A stretch of 64,000 bases of DNA from an uncultured Eubacteriales bacterium (GCA_959604355.1 CAUHAO010000005.1:1-64000); one strand, 5' to 3'. Shown: positions 15,219 to 25,196, counted from the first letter of the stretch. Notes: generated from the sequence alone by a model not told the origin. Program-made: numbers and translations.

Positions 15219-18200
15219 TTATTTATAGTATTCTACTGCCGATTCAAACATCTTGATATCGTAGTTGCCGGGCACGTTTTTATACAGTCCCTCGCCTACC
15301 CTTTCACTGTGTCCCATTTTACCGAACACACGGCCGTCGGGAGACGTAATACCTTCTATGGCGTACATGGAATCGTTGGGATTGAAATGAACATCACTCG
15401 TTGCTTCGCCGTCAAGGTCTACGTACTGTGTTGCAATCTGCCCGTTTGCCGCGAGGCTCGCTATGAGTTCTTCACTTGCGATAAACCTGCCTTCACCATG
15501 GGATATCGGAACGCTGTAAATATCACCTACATTCGTCAATGCGAGCCAAGGCGAGTTGTTGGAAGCGATCCTTGTGCGGACGATCTTTGATTGGTGACGT
15601 GCAATGGTGTTGAACGTCAGAGTCGGACAGCTCTCATCCGTATCAATGATCTTTCCGTAAGGAACGAGGCCGAGTTTTATAAGTGCTTGAAAACCATTGC
15701 AGATACCGCACATAAGCCCGTCACGGTTTTCGAGCAAATCGGAAACTCCGTCTTTTAGCGCTTCATTTCTGAAGAATGCGGTAATGAATTTACCGCTTCC
15801 GTCAGGTTCGTCGCCGCCGGAAAATCCACCGGGAATGAACACTATCTGCGCAGTTTTCAATTTCTTTGCAAAACGGTCGATGCTGTTCTTTATGCCGGTT
15901 GCCGTAAGGTTGTTTATAACTATGATTTCAGGCTCTGCGCCCGCGTCTCTGACGGCTTTCGCGCTGTCAAATTCACAGTTTGTCCCGGGAAATGCCGGAA
16001 TAAGCACTTTCGGTTTCGCGACTTTTATTGCCGGTGCTTTACGCTGCGTGGCTTTGAAATCAAAATTTTTCATCGGTGTTTTGCTGTCGGGGATGTTGCA
16101 GCTGTATACGCTTTCGAGTTTGTCCTCGTATATTTCGAGAAGTTCTTTTTCAGATATGCTTTCGCCGTTGAAAGAGAATTCTTCGTCTTCTGTTATAACG
16201 CCGACAGTTTTTCCGACTTCAACATTTTCTGTAACTTCAAGTATGAACGATGCGTAATTATATCCGAAAATCGAATCCATATCCATACTGTCGTCGAAGC
16301 GGAAACCGAGACCATTGCCGAAAGCCATTTTCATTACTGCCTCACCAATGCCGCCCATTCCGGGAGTATAGCAGGCTACGGCTTTTCCCGAACGAAGGAG
16401 TTTCGTAACAGTATCAAAAGCGTTAAGCATAGAGTCTGTTTTGGGGAGACCGTTTTCGTCTGTTTCGGGACGTATTATTATCACCTTATGTCCCGCAGAC
16501 TTGAATTCGGGCGAAACGATATCTTTGATTTTTTCGGTCGTAACGGCAAATGAGACAAGTGTCGGAGGAACATCAAGGTCTTCAAACGATCCGCTCATTG
16601 AGTCTTTTCCGCCGATTGAACCTATTTGGAGATCCATCTGAGCCTTGAATGCACCCAGAAGTGCCGCGAGTGGTTTCCCCCAGCGTTTGCCGTCTTTTCC
16701 CGGACGCTCAAAATATTCCTGGAAGGTCAAATATACGTCTTTGAATTCGGCGCCGGTCGCGATCAGCTTGCATACAGATTCAACTACTGCCAGATACGCG
16801 CCGTGATACGGGCTTTGTTCTGTTATAAAAGGATTGTAGCCCCACGCCATAAGCGAGCAGTCGTCGGTATGTTTCTTTTCGACGGATATTTTCTGCACCA
16901 TTGCCTGTATGGGTGTTAGTTGATTTTTGCCGCCGAAAGGCATAAGAACCGTTCCTGCGCCGATAGTAGAGTCGAATCTTTCGGAAAGACCCCGTTTGGA
17001 GCATATATTGAGGTCCGATGCAATCTTTTTATAGTTTTCGGTAAAGTCGCCGTTTATTTTCTTTTCTTTGATTTTCGGCGATTTTGGCGTAACAACAATA
17101 TGCTTGTCCGCACCGTTCGAGTTAAGGAATTCACGGCTGATATCAACGATTTTTTTGCCGTTCCAGTTCATTACCAGTCGGGGCTCAGCCTTGACGACAG
17201 CAACTACGCAAGCGCGAAGATTTTCTTCATTTGCGAGTCTGAGGAACTCGTCTACGTCTTTTTTCTCGACGACGACAGCCATTCTTTCCTGCGATTCGCT
17301 TATTGCAAGCTCTGTACCGTCAAGCCCTTCGTATTTCTTGGGAACAGCGTTAAGATCTATTTCGAGTCCGTCGGCAAGCTCGCCTATCGCGACCGAAACT
17401 CCGCCGGCTCCGAAGTCGTTGCATCTTTTTATCATTCTGCATGCGTCGGCGTTGCGGAAAAGTCTCTGCAGTTTACGTTCTTCGGGTGCGTTGCCCTTTT
17501 GAACTTCCGCGCCGCACGTTTCGACAGAATGAGAGTCATGAGCCTTTGAGGAGCCTGTTGCACCTCCTATTCCGTCACGTCCGGTGCTTCCGCCGAGAAG
17601 AATTACGACATCTCCATCAACCGGTGTTTCCCTGCGCACGTTTTCCGCAGGTGTTGCCGCGATTACAGCGCCTATTTCCATTCGCTTTGCCGCATAGCCG
17701 GGATGATATATCTCATCAACGATACCTGTTGCAAGACCAATCTGGTTGCCATAGGAAGAGTATCCTGCCGCTGCCGTTGTGACGATCTTACGCTGGGGAA
17801 GTTTGCCTTTAATCGTGTCTTTTACGGGGGTCAGCGGATCTGCCGCTCCTGTAACGCGCATAGCGCCGTAAACGTAAGAACGTCCGGAAAGAGGGTCTCT
17901 TATCGCTCCGCCGATGCAGGTTGCCGCGCCGCCGAAAGGCTCGATTTCAGTAGGATGGTTATGAGTTTCATTCTTGAACAAAAGCAGCCACGGCTCGGTT
18001 TTACCGTCAACGTCTATATTTATTTTCACGGTGCAGGCGTTTATCTCCTCGGACTCGTCGAGTTTATCGAGTTTGCCGTGCGCTTTTAGGTATCTTACGG
18101 CAATAGTTGCAAGATCCATAAGGCATATAGGCTTAGTTCTTCCGAGTTCTTTTCGAACTGCAATATAATCATTATATGCGTTCTGCAAAAGCTCGTCTTC

Positions 18201-18908
18201 AAACCTGACATCATCTATGACGGTAAGGAAGGTTGTATGTCTGCAATGATCCGACCAATAAGTGTCGATCATTCTGACTTCCGTTATAGTGGGGTCACGA
18301 TGCTCTGATATAAAATATTTCTGGCAGAATTCAATATCGTCCACATCCATTGCGAGAGCATAATCTTTAACGAATTTCTCAAGCCCGGATCTGTCAAGAA
18401 GAGTGAAACCTTCAAGGGTTTTCACATCGGATGGAATATCGTAAGCCATGGCAAGAGTCTCGGGTTTTTCAAAACCTGCTTCTCTTGATTCAACGGGGTT
18501 GATTATATACTTTTTGATATCAGCCATCTGAGAGTCGGAGAGGTTTCCGTAAAAAGCATATACTTTTGCCGTGCGTACTATGGGACGGTCGGCTTTTGAA
18601 ATAATCTGTATGCATTGAGCCGCGGAATCCGCGCGCTGGTCGAACTGCCCGGGGAGATATTCGACCGCGAAAACCTTTGCGTCGCCAAAATCCACGGAAT
18701 CTGAAACTATATCAAGTTGCGGCTCGGAAAAAACCGTCTTTTTCGCATATTCAAACAGTTCTTTCGATATGTTTTCCGCATCATAACGGTTTACGACACG
18801 GACATCGCAAAGTTCATTTATACCAAGTAATGTTTTTATATCGGAAAATAAGGATTTTGCTTCGTTTGCCAGGTTTTTCTTCTTTTCCACAAATACTCTA
18901 TAAACCAT
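15219..18908 (-). CDS. purL: Phosphoribosylformylglycinamidine synthase, single-chain
   Basis: 1229 residues: the large fused FGAM synthase (purL plus purQ in one chain), not the purS/purL/purQ complex usual in Bacilli. It converts FGAR, Gln and ATP to FGAM. Two AIRS-type ATP-binding halves are visible (TFLTVIDDVRF..., FKNETHNHPTEIEPFGGAATC; second half IGGKDSMSGSFEDLDVPPT). The glutaminase domain (about 965-1229) has FPGTNCEFD, FIPGGFSGGDE, nucleophile Cys1070 in GICNGFQ, and HGEGRF. Last gene of the purine operon, 3 bp after purD and just before the terminator. Confidence 0.97.
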   Translation of the reverse strand: MVYRVFVEKKKNLANEAKSLFSDIKTLLGINELCDVRVVNRYDAENISKELFEYAKKTVFSEPQLDIVSDSVDFGDAKVFAVEYLPGQFDQRADSAAQCIQIISKADRPIVRTAKVYAFYGNLSDSQMADIKKYIINPVESREAGFEKPETLAMAYDIPSDVKTLEGFTLLDRSGLEKFVKDYALAMDVDDIEFCQKYFISEHRDPTITEVRMIDTYWSDHCRHTTFLTVIDDVRFEDELLQNAYNDYIAVRKELGRTKPICLMDLATIAVRYLKAHGKLDKLDESEEINACTVKINIDVDGKTEPWLLLFKNETHNHPTEIEPFGGAATCIGGAIRDPLSGRSYVYGAMRVTGAADPLTPVKDTIKGKLPQRKIVTTAAAGYSSYGNQIGLATGIVDEIYHPGYAAKRMEIGAVIAATPAENVRRETPVDGDVVILLGGSTGRDGIGGATGSSKAHDSHSVETCGAEVQKGNAPEERKLQRLFRNADACRMIKRCNDFGAGGVSVAIGELADGLEIDLNAVPKKYEGLDGTELAISESQERMAVVVEKKDVDEFLRLANEENLRACVVAVVKAEPRLVMNWNGKKIVDISREFLNSNGADKHIVVTPKSPKIKEKKINGDFTENYKKIASDLNICSKRGLSERFDSTIGAGTVLMPFGGKNQLTPIQAMVQKISVEKKHTDDCSLMAWGYNPFITEQSPYHGAYLAVVESVCKLIATGAEFKDVYLTFQEYFERPGKDGKRWGKPLAALLGAFKAQMDLQIGSIGGKDSMSGSFEDLDVPPTLVSFAVTTEKIKDIVSPEFKSAGHKVIIIRPETDENGLPKTDSMLNAFDTVTKLLRSGKAVACYTPGMGGIGEAVMKMAFGNGLGFRFDDSMDMDSIFGYNYASFILEVTENVEVGKTVGVITEDEEFSFNGESISEKELLEIYEDKLESVYSCNIPDSKTPMKNFDFKATQRKAPAIKVAKPKVLIPAFPGTNCEFDSAKAVRDAGAEPEIIVINNLTATGIKNSIDRFAKKLKTAQIVFIPGGFSGGDEPDGSGKFITAFFRNEALKDGVSDLLENRDGLMCGICNGFQALIKLGLVPYGKIIDTDESCPTLTFNTIARHQSKIVRTRIASNNSPWLALTNVGDIYSVPISHGEGRFIASEELIASLAANGQIATQYVDLDGEATSDVHFNPNDSMYAIEGITSPDGRVFGKMGHSERVGEGLYKNVPGNYDIKMFESAVEYYK

Positions 18909-18911
18909 ATA

Positions 18912-20183
18912 TTACTCCCCTGTCAAAGCCTTCAAGGCTTTTGCGCCGATATCGTGGCGATAATACGCGTTGCCGAAATTTATTTTATCGACAAGTCCGT
19001 ACGCGCGGTACACGGCGTCTTTGAGATTATCTGCAACAGCTGTTGCGCCGAGGACTCGGCCTCCGTTCGTAAGAAGTTTTCCGTCAGAGATCGTCGCCCC
19101 TGCGACAAATACCTTGTTGCGTATCTCTTCGGGAATATTGATCTCGTATCCTTTGTCGTACTTTACGGGATATCCTTCGGATGCCATTATGACACAGCAA
19201 GCAGATCTTTTGCTGAATTTTACTTCCGTTTCCGAAAGTTTTTCATTTGTTACCGCCATCATGACCGTAAGAAGGTCGCTTTCGAGCAAAGGTAACACCA
19301 CCTGCGCTTCAGGGTCCCCGAAACGGCAATTGTACTCTATCACTTTTGGTCCGTCAGGTGTGATCATAAGTCCAAAATACAGACAGCCCTTAAAAGGCCT
19401 GCCTTCCGCATTCATTGCTTTTATCGTCGGAATGAATATTTTTTTCATGCACTCGTCGGCAATTTCCTCAGTATAGTACGGGTTTGGTGCAATGGTACCC
19501 ATGCCTCCCGTATTGAGCCCCGTGTCGTTATCCCCTGCGCGTTTATGATCCATCGATGAGACCATGGGAACGATCGTTTTTCCGTCTGTGAACGAAAGAA
19601 CAGAGACTTCCGGACCTGTAAGAAATTCTTCGATGACTATATTGTCGCCGCTTTTTCCGAACATTTTGTCCTGCATTACGGAAACGACTGCGGCCTTCGC
19701 TTCTTCTCGTGTATTTGCAATTATTACGCCTTTTCCCAGAGCAAGACCGTCTGCTTTTATAACTGTCGGAACAGGAGAAGACTCGAGGTATTTCAAAGCC
19801 TTTTCCATATCGTCAAAGACTTCGTATTTCGCGGTCGGGATGCCGTACTTTTTCATCAGATTTTTTGAGAAGACCTTGCTTCCTTCGATTATTGCGGCAT
19901 TTGCGCGAGGCCCGAAACAAGGTATACCATTTTCCTCGAGTGCGTCAACACATCCAAGTACGAGCGGGTCGTCCGGTGCGACCACGGCGTAATCAATTCT
20001 ATTTTCAACGGCAAACTTAACTATCCCGTCAATGTCTTTTGCACCTATCGGAACACATATAGCGTCCGCAGCGATGCCTCCGTTTCCGGGTAATGCATAA
20101 ATTTCGCTGACCGAGCCGTTCTGCTTGATTTTCTTTATTATCGCATGTTCACGGCCGCCGCTGCCTACAACAAGTATTTTCAT
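18912..20183 (-). CDS. purD: Phosphoribosylamine-glycine ligase
   Basis: 423 residues, standard GARS length. Joins glycine to phosphoribosylamine with ATP. ATP-grasp features: N-terminal VVGSGGREHAI, PTVIKADGLALGKGV, VIEEFLTGPEVSVLSFTDG, GGMGTIAPNPYY and EYNCRFGDPEAQVVLPLL. It lies between the AICAR transformylase gene (13 bp) and purL (3 bp). ATG 20183 with AAGGAG upstream. Confidence 0.97.
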   Translation of the reverse strand: MKILVVGSGGREHAIIKKIKQNGSVSEIYALPGNGGIAADAICVPIGAKDIDGIVKFAVENRIDYAVVAPDDPLVLGCVDALEENGIPCFGPRANAAIIEGSKVFSKNLMKKYGIPTAKYEVFDDMEKALKYLESSPVPTVIKADGLALGKGVIIANTREEAKAAVVSVMQDKMFGKSGDNIVIEEFLTGPEVSVLSFTDGKTIVPMVSSMDHKRAGDNDTGLNTGGMGTIAPNPYYTEEIADECMKKIFIPTIKAMNAEGRPFKGCLYFGLMITPDGPKVIEYNCRFGDPEAQVVLPLLESDLLTVMMAVTNEKLSETEVKFSKRSACCVIMASEGYPVKYDKGYEINIPEEIRNKVFVAGATISDGKLLTNGGRVLGATAVADNLKDAVYRAYGLVDKINFGNAYYRHDIGAKALKALTGE

Positions 20184-20196
20184 TTTCGGCTACTCC

Positions 20197-21381
20197 TTAA
20201 TGATGGAACAGACGCATGCCGGTAAACGCCATCACAAGGTCATATTTATCGCAGCACGCAATGACTATATCATCACGGATAGACCCTCCGGGCTCCGCGA
20301 TATATTTAACACCGCTGCGTTTAGCTCTTTCGATATTATCATCGAACGGGAAGAACGCATCAGAGCCGAGCGCTACATTATCAATCGTAGCAAGATATGC
20401 TTTCATCTCTTCGGTTGTAAATGGGTCGGGACGGCGGGTGAAATATTTTTGCCAGTTGCCATCCGCACAAACATCTTCTTCATTTTTGTTAATATAGCCG
20501 TCGATAACATTGTCTCTGTCCGGTCTGCCCATTGTTTCCTTGAAAGGCAAATTGAGGACTTTTTCATGCTGGCGCAGAAACCATGTATCGGCTTTTGTGC
20601 CTGCAAGACGTGTGCAGTGAATTCTCGACTGCTGACCAGCACCGACACCGATAGCCTGACCGTCAATCGCATAGCAGACAGAATTCGACTGAGTGTATTT
20701 AAGTGTAATAAGCGCAACGATGAGGTCTCTTACGGCGCTTTCGGGCATGTTTTTGTTTTTAGTTACAATATTGGAAAGGAGTTCTCTGTTTATCTTAAAA
20801 TTGTTTCGTCCCTGTTCAAAAGTTACGCCGAATACCTGTTTATGTTCGACTGCATCCGGAACATAATCGGGATCTATCTTAACGATATTGTAGTTGCCCT
20901 TTCTCTTTGTTTTGAGAAGTTCAAGAGCTTCCGGCTCATATCCGGGAGCAATAACACCGTCGGAGACTTCGCGGAATATCATTTTCGCAGTCGTTAGGTC
21001 ACAAACGTCTGAAAGAGCGACCCAGTCACCGTAGGAGCACATTCTGTCGGTTCCTCTTGCGCGAGCGTATGCACAAGCGAGAGCGGAATCGTCGAGACCC
21101 TCAACGTCGTCAACAAAGCACGCCTTCTTGAGTTTATCGGAAAGCGGAATACCGACAGCCGCGGATGTCGGGCTGACATGTTTGAATGATGTTGCCGCCG
21201 GGAGTCCGAGCGCCTCTTTGAGTTCCTTTACAAGCTGCCAACTGTTGAACGCGTCAAGAAAGTTTATGAATCCGGGTCTGCCGCTGAGTATCTCTATCGG
21301 AAGATCCGTTCCGTCGTGCATAAATATCTTTGCAGGTTTTTGATTAGGATTACATCCGTATTTCAGCTCAAATTCTTTCAT
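20197..21381 (-). CDS. AICAR formyltransferase, stand-alone (PurH C-domain type)
   Basis: 394 residues: only the transformylase half of PurH, with the N-terminal IMP cyclohydrolase (MGS-like) half absent. It transfers formyl from 10-formyl-THF to AICAR. Diagnostic blocks: KYGCNPNQKPA, TSFKHVSPTSAAVG (with the catalytic Lys-His), YTQSNSVCYAIDGQAIGVGAGQQSRIHC split over two segments, and SDAFFPFDDNIERA with the final GGSIRDD. The following reaction is supplied by the separate cyclohydrolase 12 bp upstream in the operon. Start ATG 21381, AAGGAGAC upstream. Confidence 0.92.
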   Translation of the reverse strand: MKEFELKYGCNPNQKPAKIFMHDGTDLPIEILSGRPGFINFLDAFNSWQLVKELKEALGLPAATSFKHVSPTSAAVGIPLSDKLKKACFVDDVEGLDDSALACAYARARGTDRMCSYGDWVALSDVCDLTTAKMIFREVSDGVIAPGYEPEALELLKTKRKGNYNIVKIDPDYVPDAVEHKQVFGVTFEQGRNNFKINRELLSNIVTKNKNMPESAVRDLIVALITLKYTQSNSVCYAIDGQAIGVGAGQQSRIHCTRLAGTKADTWFLRQHEKVLNLPFKETMGRPDRDNVIDGYINKNEEDVCADGNWQKYFTRRPDPFTTEEMKAYLATIDNVALGSDAFFPFDDNIERAKRSGVKYIAEPGGSIRDDIVIACCDKYDLVMAFTGMRLFHH

Positions 21382-21393
21382 TTGAATGTCTCC

Positions 21394-22107
21394 TTAAACG
21401 TTTTTATTGATAATAATTTGGTTCGGTTCTGAACCGTCAACGGGGATGGAACGAACAAAGAGCGAAACCTTATTGTCTTCATTCAGACTGTCCCAAAGGA
21501 TATTTGCGAGGTCTTCCGCAGTATCCGGAAGTCCTATTTCTTCGGGTTCGCCGCTGAATGACGGAATGGGATTACCGTCACAACGGTAAGTATGAATGAA
21601 ATGACCTATGCCGTTTTTAGGTTCATAGTTGTAAAAATATCTGCTGCAATGCTTCGGGTCTCCGCTCAGACTTTTAAGAATGGAAAGTTTGTAAATGAAG
21701 CTCTCTTTGCCGGAATTGTAAATGATGCCGGAGATCCTCGGAGTGTAATTGGGAGCATCGGGCTCAAATTCTCTTGTCATGAGCGCGTCTTCGAATGTCT
21801 TCCCGCTTTTAATGAAATCATAAACCGTATTTGTCTGGTCTCCGTTTGTGATTATTTCGGTATCGTCAAGCTTGAGATACGGATTGTATATTATAAGGCT
21901 CGGGTCGGAAAGTTTGGATTCGTCGAAAGCTTTTGTTCTCATGCCGCCGTCAAAAGCTTCAAACACTCTGTTGCGGCTGTTTATACTTCTGCCCATGATA
22001 AAATAAGCTATCAGAGCGTTTTTTCCGTCTGCGGATTTACCGATAATTATGCCTCTGCCGGGATACGTATTGTTTTCAAGCAAATCTTTTATATCATACA
22101 AAGCCAT
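21394..22107 (-). CDS. IMP cyclohydrolase, PurO-like
   Basis: 237 residues of the IMP_cyclohyd family (PF07826), the Ntn-hydrolase-fold enzyme first known from archaea as PurO, unrelated to the MGS-fold domain of PurH. N-terminal block YPGRGIIIGKSADGKNALIAYFIMGRS, ending in conserved Arg/Ser/Asn residues (NSRNRVF), then ITNGDQTNTVYD and TPRISGII. It closes the FAICAR ring to IMP. It replaces the missing half of PurH and is encoded immediately before the AICAR transformylase. The family occurs in many Clostridia, so transfer is likely old. Confidence 0.88.
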   Translation of the reverse strand: MALYDIKDLLENNTYPGRGIIIGKSADGKNALIAYFIMGRSINSRNRVFEAFDGGMRTKAFDESKLSDPSLIIYNPYLKLDDTEIITNGDQTNTVYDFIKSGKTFEDALMTREFEPDAPNYTPRISGIIYNSGKESFIYKLSILKSLSGDPKHCSRYFYNYEPKNGIGHFIHTYRCDGNPIPSFSGEPEEIGLPDTAEDLANILWDSLNEDNKVSLFVRSIPVDGSEPNQIIINKNV

Positions 22108-22123
22108 GGTAATGAACTCCGTT

Positions 22124-22732
22124 TCAGTTATTGTTTATTATATTCGCAGATACTTTTTCAACAGAAAGCGGCAATATTTTCCATTCCGCGAGTCTCATTA
22201 CTCTTTTTTGGAGAGTCTCGGGAGTGTCGTTTTCGAGGATTTTTACGGCTTTCTGCATGATAATCTCTCCCCCGTCGGGAATCTCGTTTACAAAATGCAC
22301 CGTGGCACCCGTTACTTTTACGCCTTTTGCAAGTGCTGCCTCATGTACTCGAAGCCCGTAATAGCCCTTGCCGCAAAATGACGGGATAAGCGACGGATGG
22401 ACATTGATTATACGATTTTGAAAATGTTTGGTGACTGTTTCGCTGAGAATTGACATAAATCCCGCAAGGACTATCAGATCGACATTATTCTCCTCAAGTT
22501 TCTCAATGATCTTGCCTTCAAAGTCCTGCTGATCTGCACAGTCTTTTTTCAGAATCACCGCCGTGGGAATATTTGCGTTTTCAGCTCTTTTAAGAGCAAA
22601 AGCCTCTGCGTTGTTTGAGATAACAAGACATATTTTACCGCTTTTGATCATCCCGCTCTTTTCAGCATTTATCAATGCCTGGAGGTTTGTTCCTCCCCCG
22701 GAAACAAGAACGGCTATTCTCGCTTGCTTCAT
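22124..22732 (-). CDS. purN: Phosphoribosylglycinamide formyltransferase
   Basis: 202 residues, standard PurN. Formylates GAR with 10-formyl-THF. N-terminal phosphate loop VLVSGGGTNLQALI, VLAGFMSIL, catalytic block NRIINVHPSLIPSF (Asn and His) with GATVHFVNE.PDGG and the catalytic Asp. It overlaps the purM stop by 4 bp (ATGA type), indicating coupling. Confidence 0.96.
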   Translation of the reverse strand: MKQARIAVLVSGGGTNLQALINAEKSGMIKSGKICLVISNNAEAFALKRAENANIPTAVILKKDCADQQDFEGKIIEKLEENNVDLIVLAGFMSILSETVTKHFQNRIINVHPSLIPSFCGKGYYGLRVHEAALAKGVKVTGATVHFVNEIPDGGEIIMQKAVKILENDTPETLQKRVMRLAEWKILPLSVEKVSANIINNN

Positions 22733-23769
22733 AACAGCACCTTTTCGTCACTTTCGACGATTTCGCCGATTATATAGGCTTTTTCTCCATTAGCTTTAAG
22801 AATTTCAAGCGCTTTGTCCGCGTCTTCCTTTGCAACTGTGACACTCATACCGACGCCCATGTTGAAGGTATTGAACATATCTCTGCGGCTGATCTTACCG
22901 GTTTTTTCAATGAGGTCGAATATCGGCAGAATGTTTACCGCACTTATGTCGATTTTTGCGCCGAGACCGTCGGGAATACTTCTCGGGATGTTCTCGTAGA
23001 AACCGCCGCCGGTTATGTGAGATATGCCTTTTACGTTGACTTTGTCAAGAAGCGCAAGTATTGCTTTGACATATATTCTCGTGGGGGTAAGGAGGGTTTC
23101 ACCGATGGATTTTCCGCCGAGCTCCGCGCAGGGCACGGTTATATCGTTTTTCTCAACGTCGAAAACTTTGCGTACAAGAGAAAACCCGTTGGAATGAACG
23201 CCGCTTGAAGGCAACGCGATTACAATGTCGCCGGGGCGCATCGTTTTATTGTCGATGATCTTATTTTTGTCCACCAAGCCTGTGCAGTAGCCTGCGAGAT
23301 CATATTCGTTTTCGGGGTAAAAACCGGGCATTTCAGCAGTCTCCCCACCGATGAGAGCTGCTCCGGACTGCACACATCCTTCACAAACGCCTTTAACGAT
23401 ATCAGCGATTCGCTCGGGAACGTTTTTGCCGCATGCGATGTAATCGAGGAAGAACAACGGCCTTGCTCCGCAGCAAATTACATCATTTACACACATTGCA
23501 ACACAGTCGATTCCGACCGTGTCGTGCTTGTCGAGTATAAATGCTATTTTAAGCTTTGTGCCTACCCCGTCAGTACCGCTGACAAGAACAGGGCGGGTTA
23601 TGCCTGTAAGGTCGGGCTCGAAAAGTCCGCCGAAACCTCCGACATCGGAGCATACGCCGCTGGTCGTGGTTTTTGCAATATGCGTTTTCATCAGCTCAAC
23701 GGCTTTATAACCTGCGGTTATATCAACACCTGCGGCTGCGTAACTGTCTGATCTTGACTGTGTGTTCAT
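22729..23769 (-). CDS. purM: Phosphoribosylformylglycinamidine cyclo-ligase (AIR synthetase)
   Basis: 346 residues. ATP-dependent closure of FGAM to AIR. YAAAGVDITAGYKAV is the classic start, followed by GGFGGLFEPD, VSGTDGVGTKLKIAF, GGETAEMPGFY, SSGVHSNGFSLVRKV and HITGGGFYENIPR. I start at ATG 23769 (AAAGGAA upstream); the frame extends to 23811 inside purF but without a ribosome site. The start is 2 bp after the purF stop. Confidence 0.96.
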   Translation of the reverse strand: MNTQSRSDSYAAAGVDITAGYKAVELMKTHIAKTTTSGVCSDVGGFGGLFEPDLTGITRPVLVSGTDGVGTKLKIAFILDKHDTVGIDCVAMCVNDVICCGARPLFFLDYIACGKNVPERIADIVKGVCEGCVQSGAALIGGETAEMPGFYPENEYDLAGYCTGLVDKNKIIDNKTMRPGDIVIALPSSGVHSNGFSLVRKVFDVEKNDITVPCAELGGKSIGETLLTPTRIYVKAILALLDKVNVKGISHITGGGFYENIPRSIPDGLGAKIDISAVNILPIFDLIEKTGKISRRDMFNTFNMGVGMSVTVAKEDADKALEILKANGEKAYIIGEIVESDEKVLL

Positions 23770-23771
23770 TT

Positions 23772-25196
23772 CTATTCCTTTCCGTTCCAGCAATATGTGC
23801 AAAGTTTGCACGGCTCAATGCCGATTGCTTCGATTATACCTTCGAGAGACTGGAATTCCAGCGATGTGAAGTTGAATTTCTCGCATATTGCTTTTCTGAG
23901 ATTTTTTCCGCGCTCAGTTGAAGAGTCGCTGTATTCTTCGATATATTTGAGCCCTTCTTCCCCTTCAAGTTCAACTATGACTCTGCGGGCAATAAGCTCC
24001 ATATCGTTTGTCGCTCTTGAGAAGTTGAGATATTTACAGCCGTACATTATCGGGGGGCAAGCCGAACGCATATGGACGGATTTCGCACCGTTTGAATAAA
24101 GAAAATCAACTGTTTCTTTGAGCTGTGTTCCTCTTACGATAGAGTCATCGACAAAAAGCAGATTTTTATCTTTGATTAGTTCTTTGACCGGGATCTGTTT
24201 CATCTTCGCAACCTTATTGCGTTGATCCTGCTGTGACGGCATGAAACTTCTCGACCATGTGGGGGTGTATTTTATAAAGGCTCTCGCAAACGGTACATGT
24301 TTTTCATTCGAATACCCGATTGCGTGAGGTGTTCCGGAATCGGGAACGCCTCCGACATAATCGAGATCCGCAGCCAGACCGGCGTCTCTGTCATGTTTCG
24401 CCATGATCTCGCCGTTGCGGTAGCGCATGACCTCAACGTTTACACCTTCATATGTCGAAGTCGGATAGCCGTAATAGCTCCACAGAAAAGAGCATATTTT
24501 CATTTTTTCGCCGGGACACTGGAGCTGTTCTATGCCGGAAACATTTATTTTAACTATTTCACCCGGTCCGAGTTCTTTAAAGTCTTCATATCCGAGTTTC
24601 TGATATGCGAAGGATTCAAATGATACGCAGTATCCGCCGTCATTTTTGCCTATCAGGACAGGAAGACGCCCGACTTTATCTCTTGCGGCGATTATAGATC
24701 CGTCCTCTTTCAGTATGAGTATAGATGCAGACCCGTCAATCTCATTTTGTGCAAACTTTATACCTTCAACGAATCCGCTTTTCTGGTTTATCAGTGCAGC
24801 TACAAGTTCTGTTGAGTTGACAGCGCCCCCTGTCATCGCATCGAAATGTCCTCCGCTGAAAGACAGATACTGTTTAATAAGTGCTTCACTGTTATTGATA
24901 GCTCCGATAAAACAGATTGCATATGTTCCGAGATTTGATCGGATCAGCAGAGGCTGAGGGTCATAGTCGCTTATGCATCCTATGGCGGACGTTCCTTTCA
25001 TTTCATCAAAAACGTGTTCGAATCTCGTTCTGAAAGGCGAATTCTCTATATTATGGATTTCTCTTTGCAATCCTATGGTTTTATCCCAGCAGGCAATGCC
25101 GCCGCGACGTGTACCGAGATGTGAATGATAATCGGTTCCGAAAAAAACGTCGGATACAGCGTCATGATTGCAAACAGCTCCGAAATAACCTCCCAT
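23772..25196 (-). CDS. purF: Amidophosphoribosyltransferase homologue lacking the catalytic Cys
   Basis: 474 residues in the purF position of the operon. The PRTase half is intact: LLFVDDSIVRGTQLKETV is the PRPP loop, plus YVGGVPDSG and KYTPTWSRSF. The N-terminal Ntn glutaminase begins MGGYFGAV where active PurF has Cys at position 2 (CGVFGI), so the nucleophile is Gly. The HRGQE and RYST-type glutamine-binding segments are also altered (TRRGGI, CISDYDPQP). The start is firm: AGGAGG 8 bp ahead of ATG 25196. The C-terminal CKLCTYC may bind Fe-S as in B. subtilis PurF. It probably works with free ammonia or with another glutaminase, or a canonical PurF exists elsewhere. Confidence 0.85.
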   Translation of the reverse strand: MGGYFGAVCNHDAVSDVFFGTDYHSHLGTRRGGIACWDKTIGLQREIHNIENSPFRTRFEHVFDEMKGTSAIGCISDYDPQPLLIRSNLGTYAICFIGAINNSEALIKQYLSFSGGHFDAMTGGAVNSTELVAALINQKSGFVEGIKFAQNEIDGSASILILKEDGSIIAARDKVGRLPVLIGKNDGGYCVSFESFAYQKLGYEDFKELGPGEIVKINVSGIEQLQCPGEKMKICSFLWSYYGYPTSTYEGVNVEVMRYRNGEIMAKHDRDAGLAADLDYVGGVPDSGTPHAIGYSNEKHVPFARAFIKYTPTWSRSFMPSQQDQRNKVAKMKQIPVKELIKDKNLLFVDDSIVRGTQLKETVDFLYSNGAKSVHMRSACPPIMYGCKYLNFSRATNDMELIARRVIVELEGEEGLKYIEEYSDSSTERGKNLRKAICEKFNFTSLEFQSLEGIIEAIGIEPCKLCTYCWNGKE

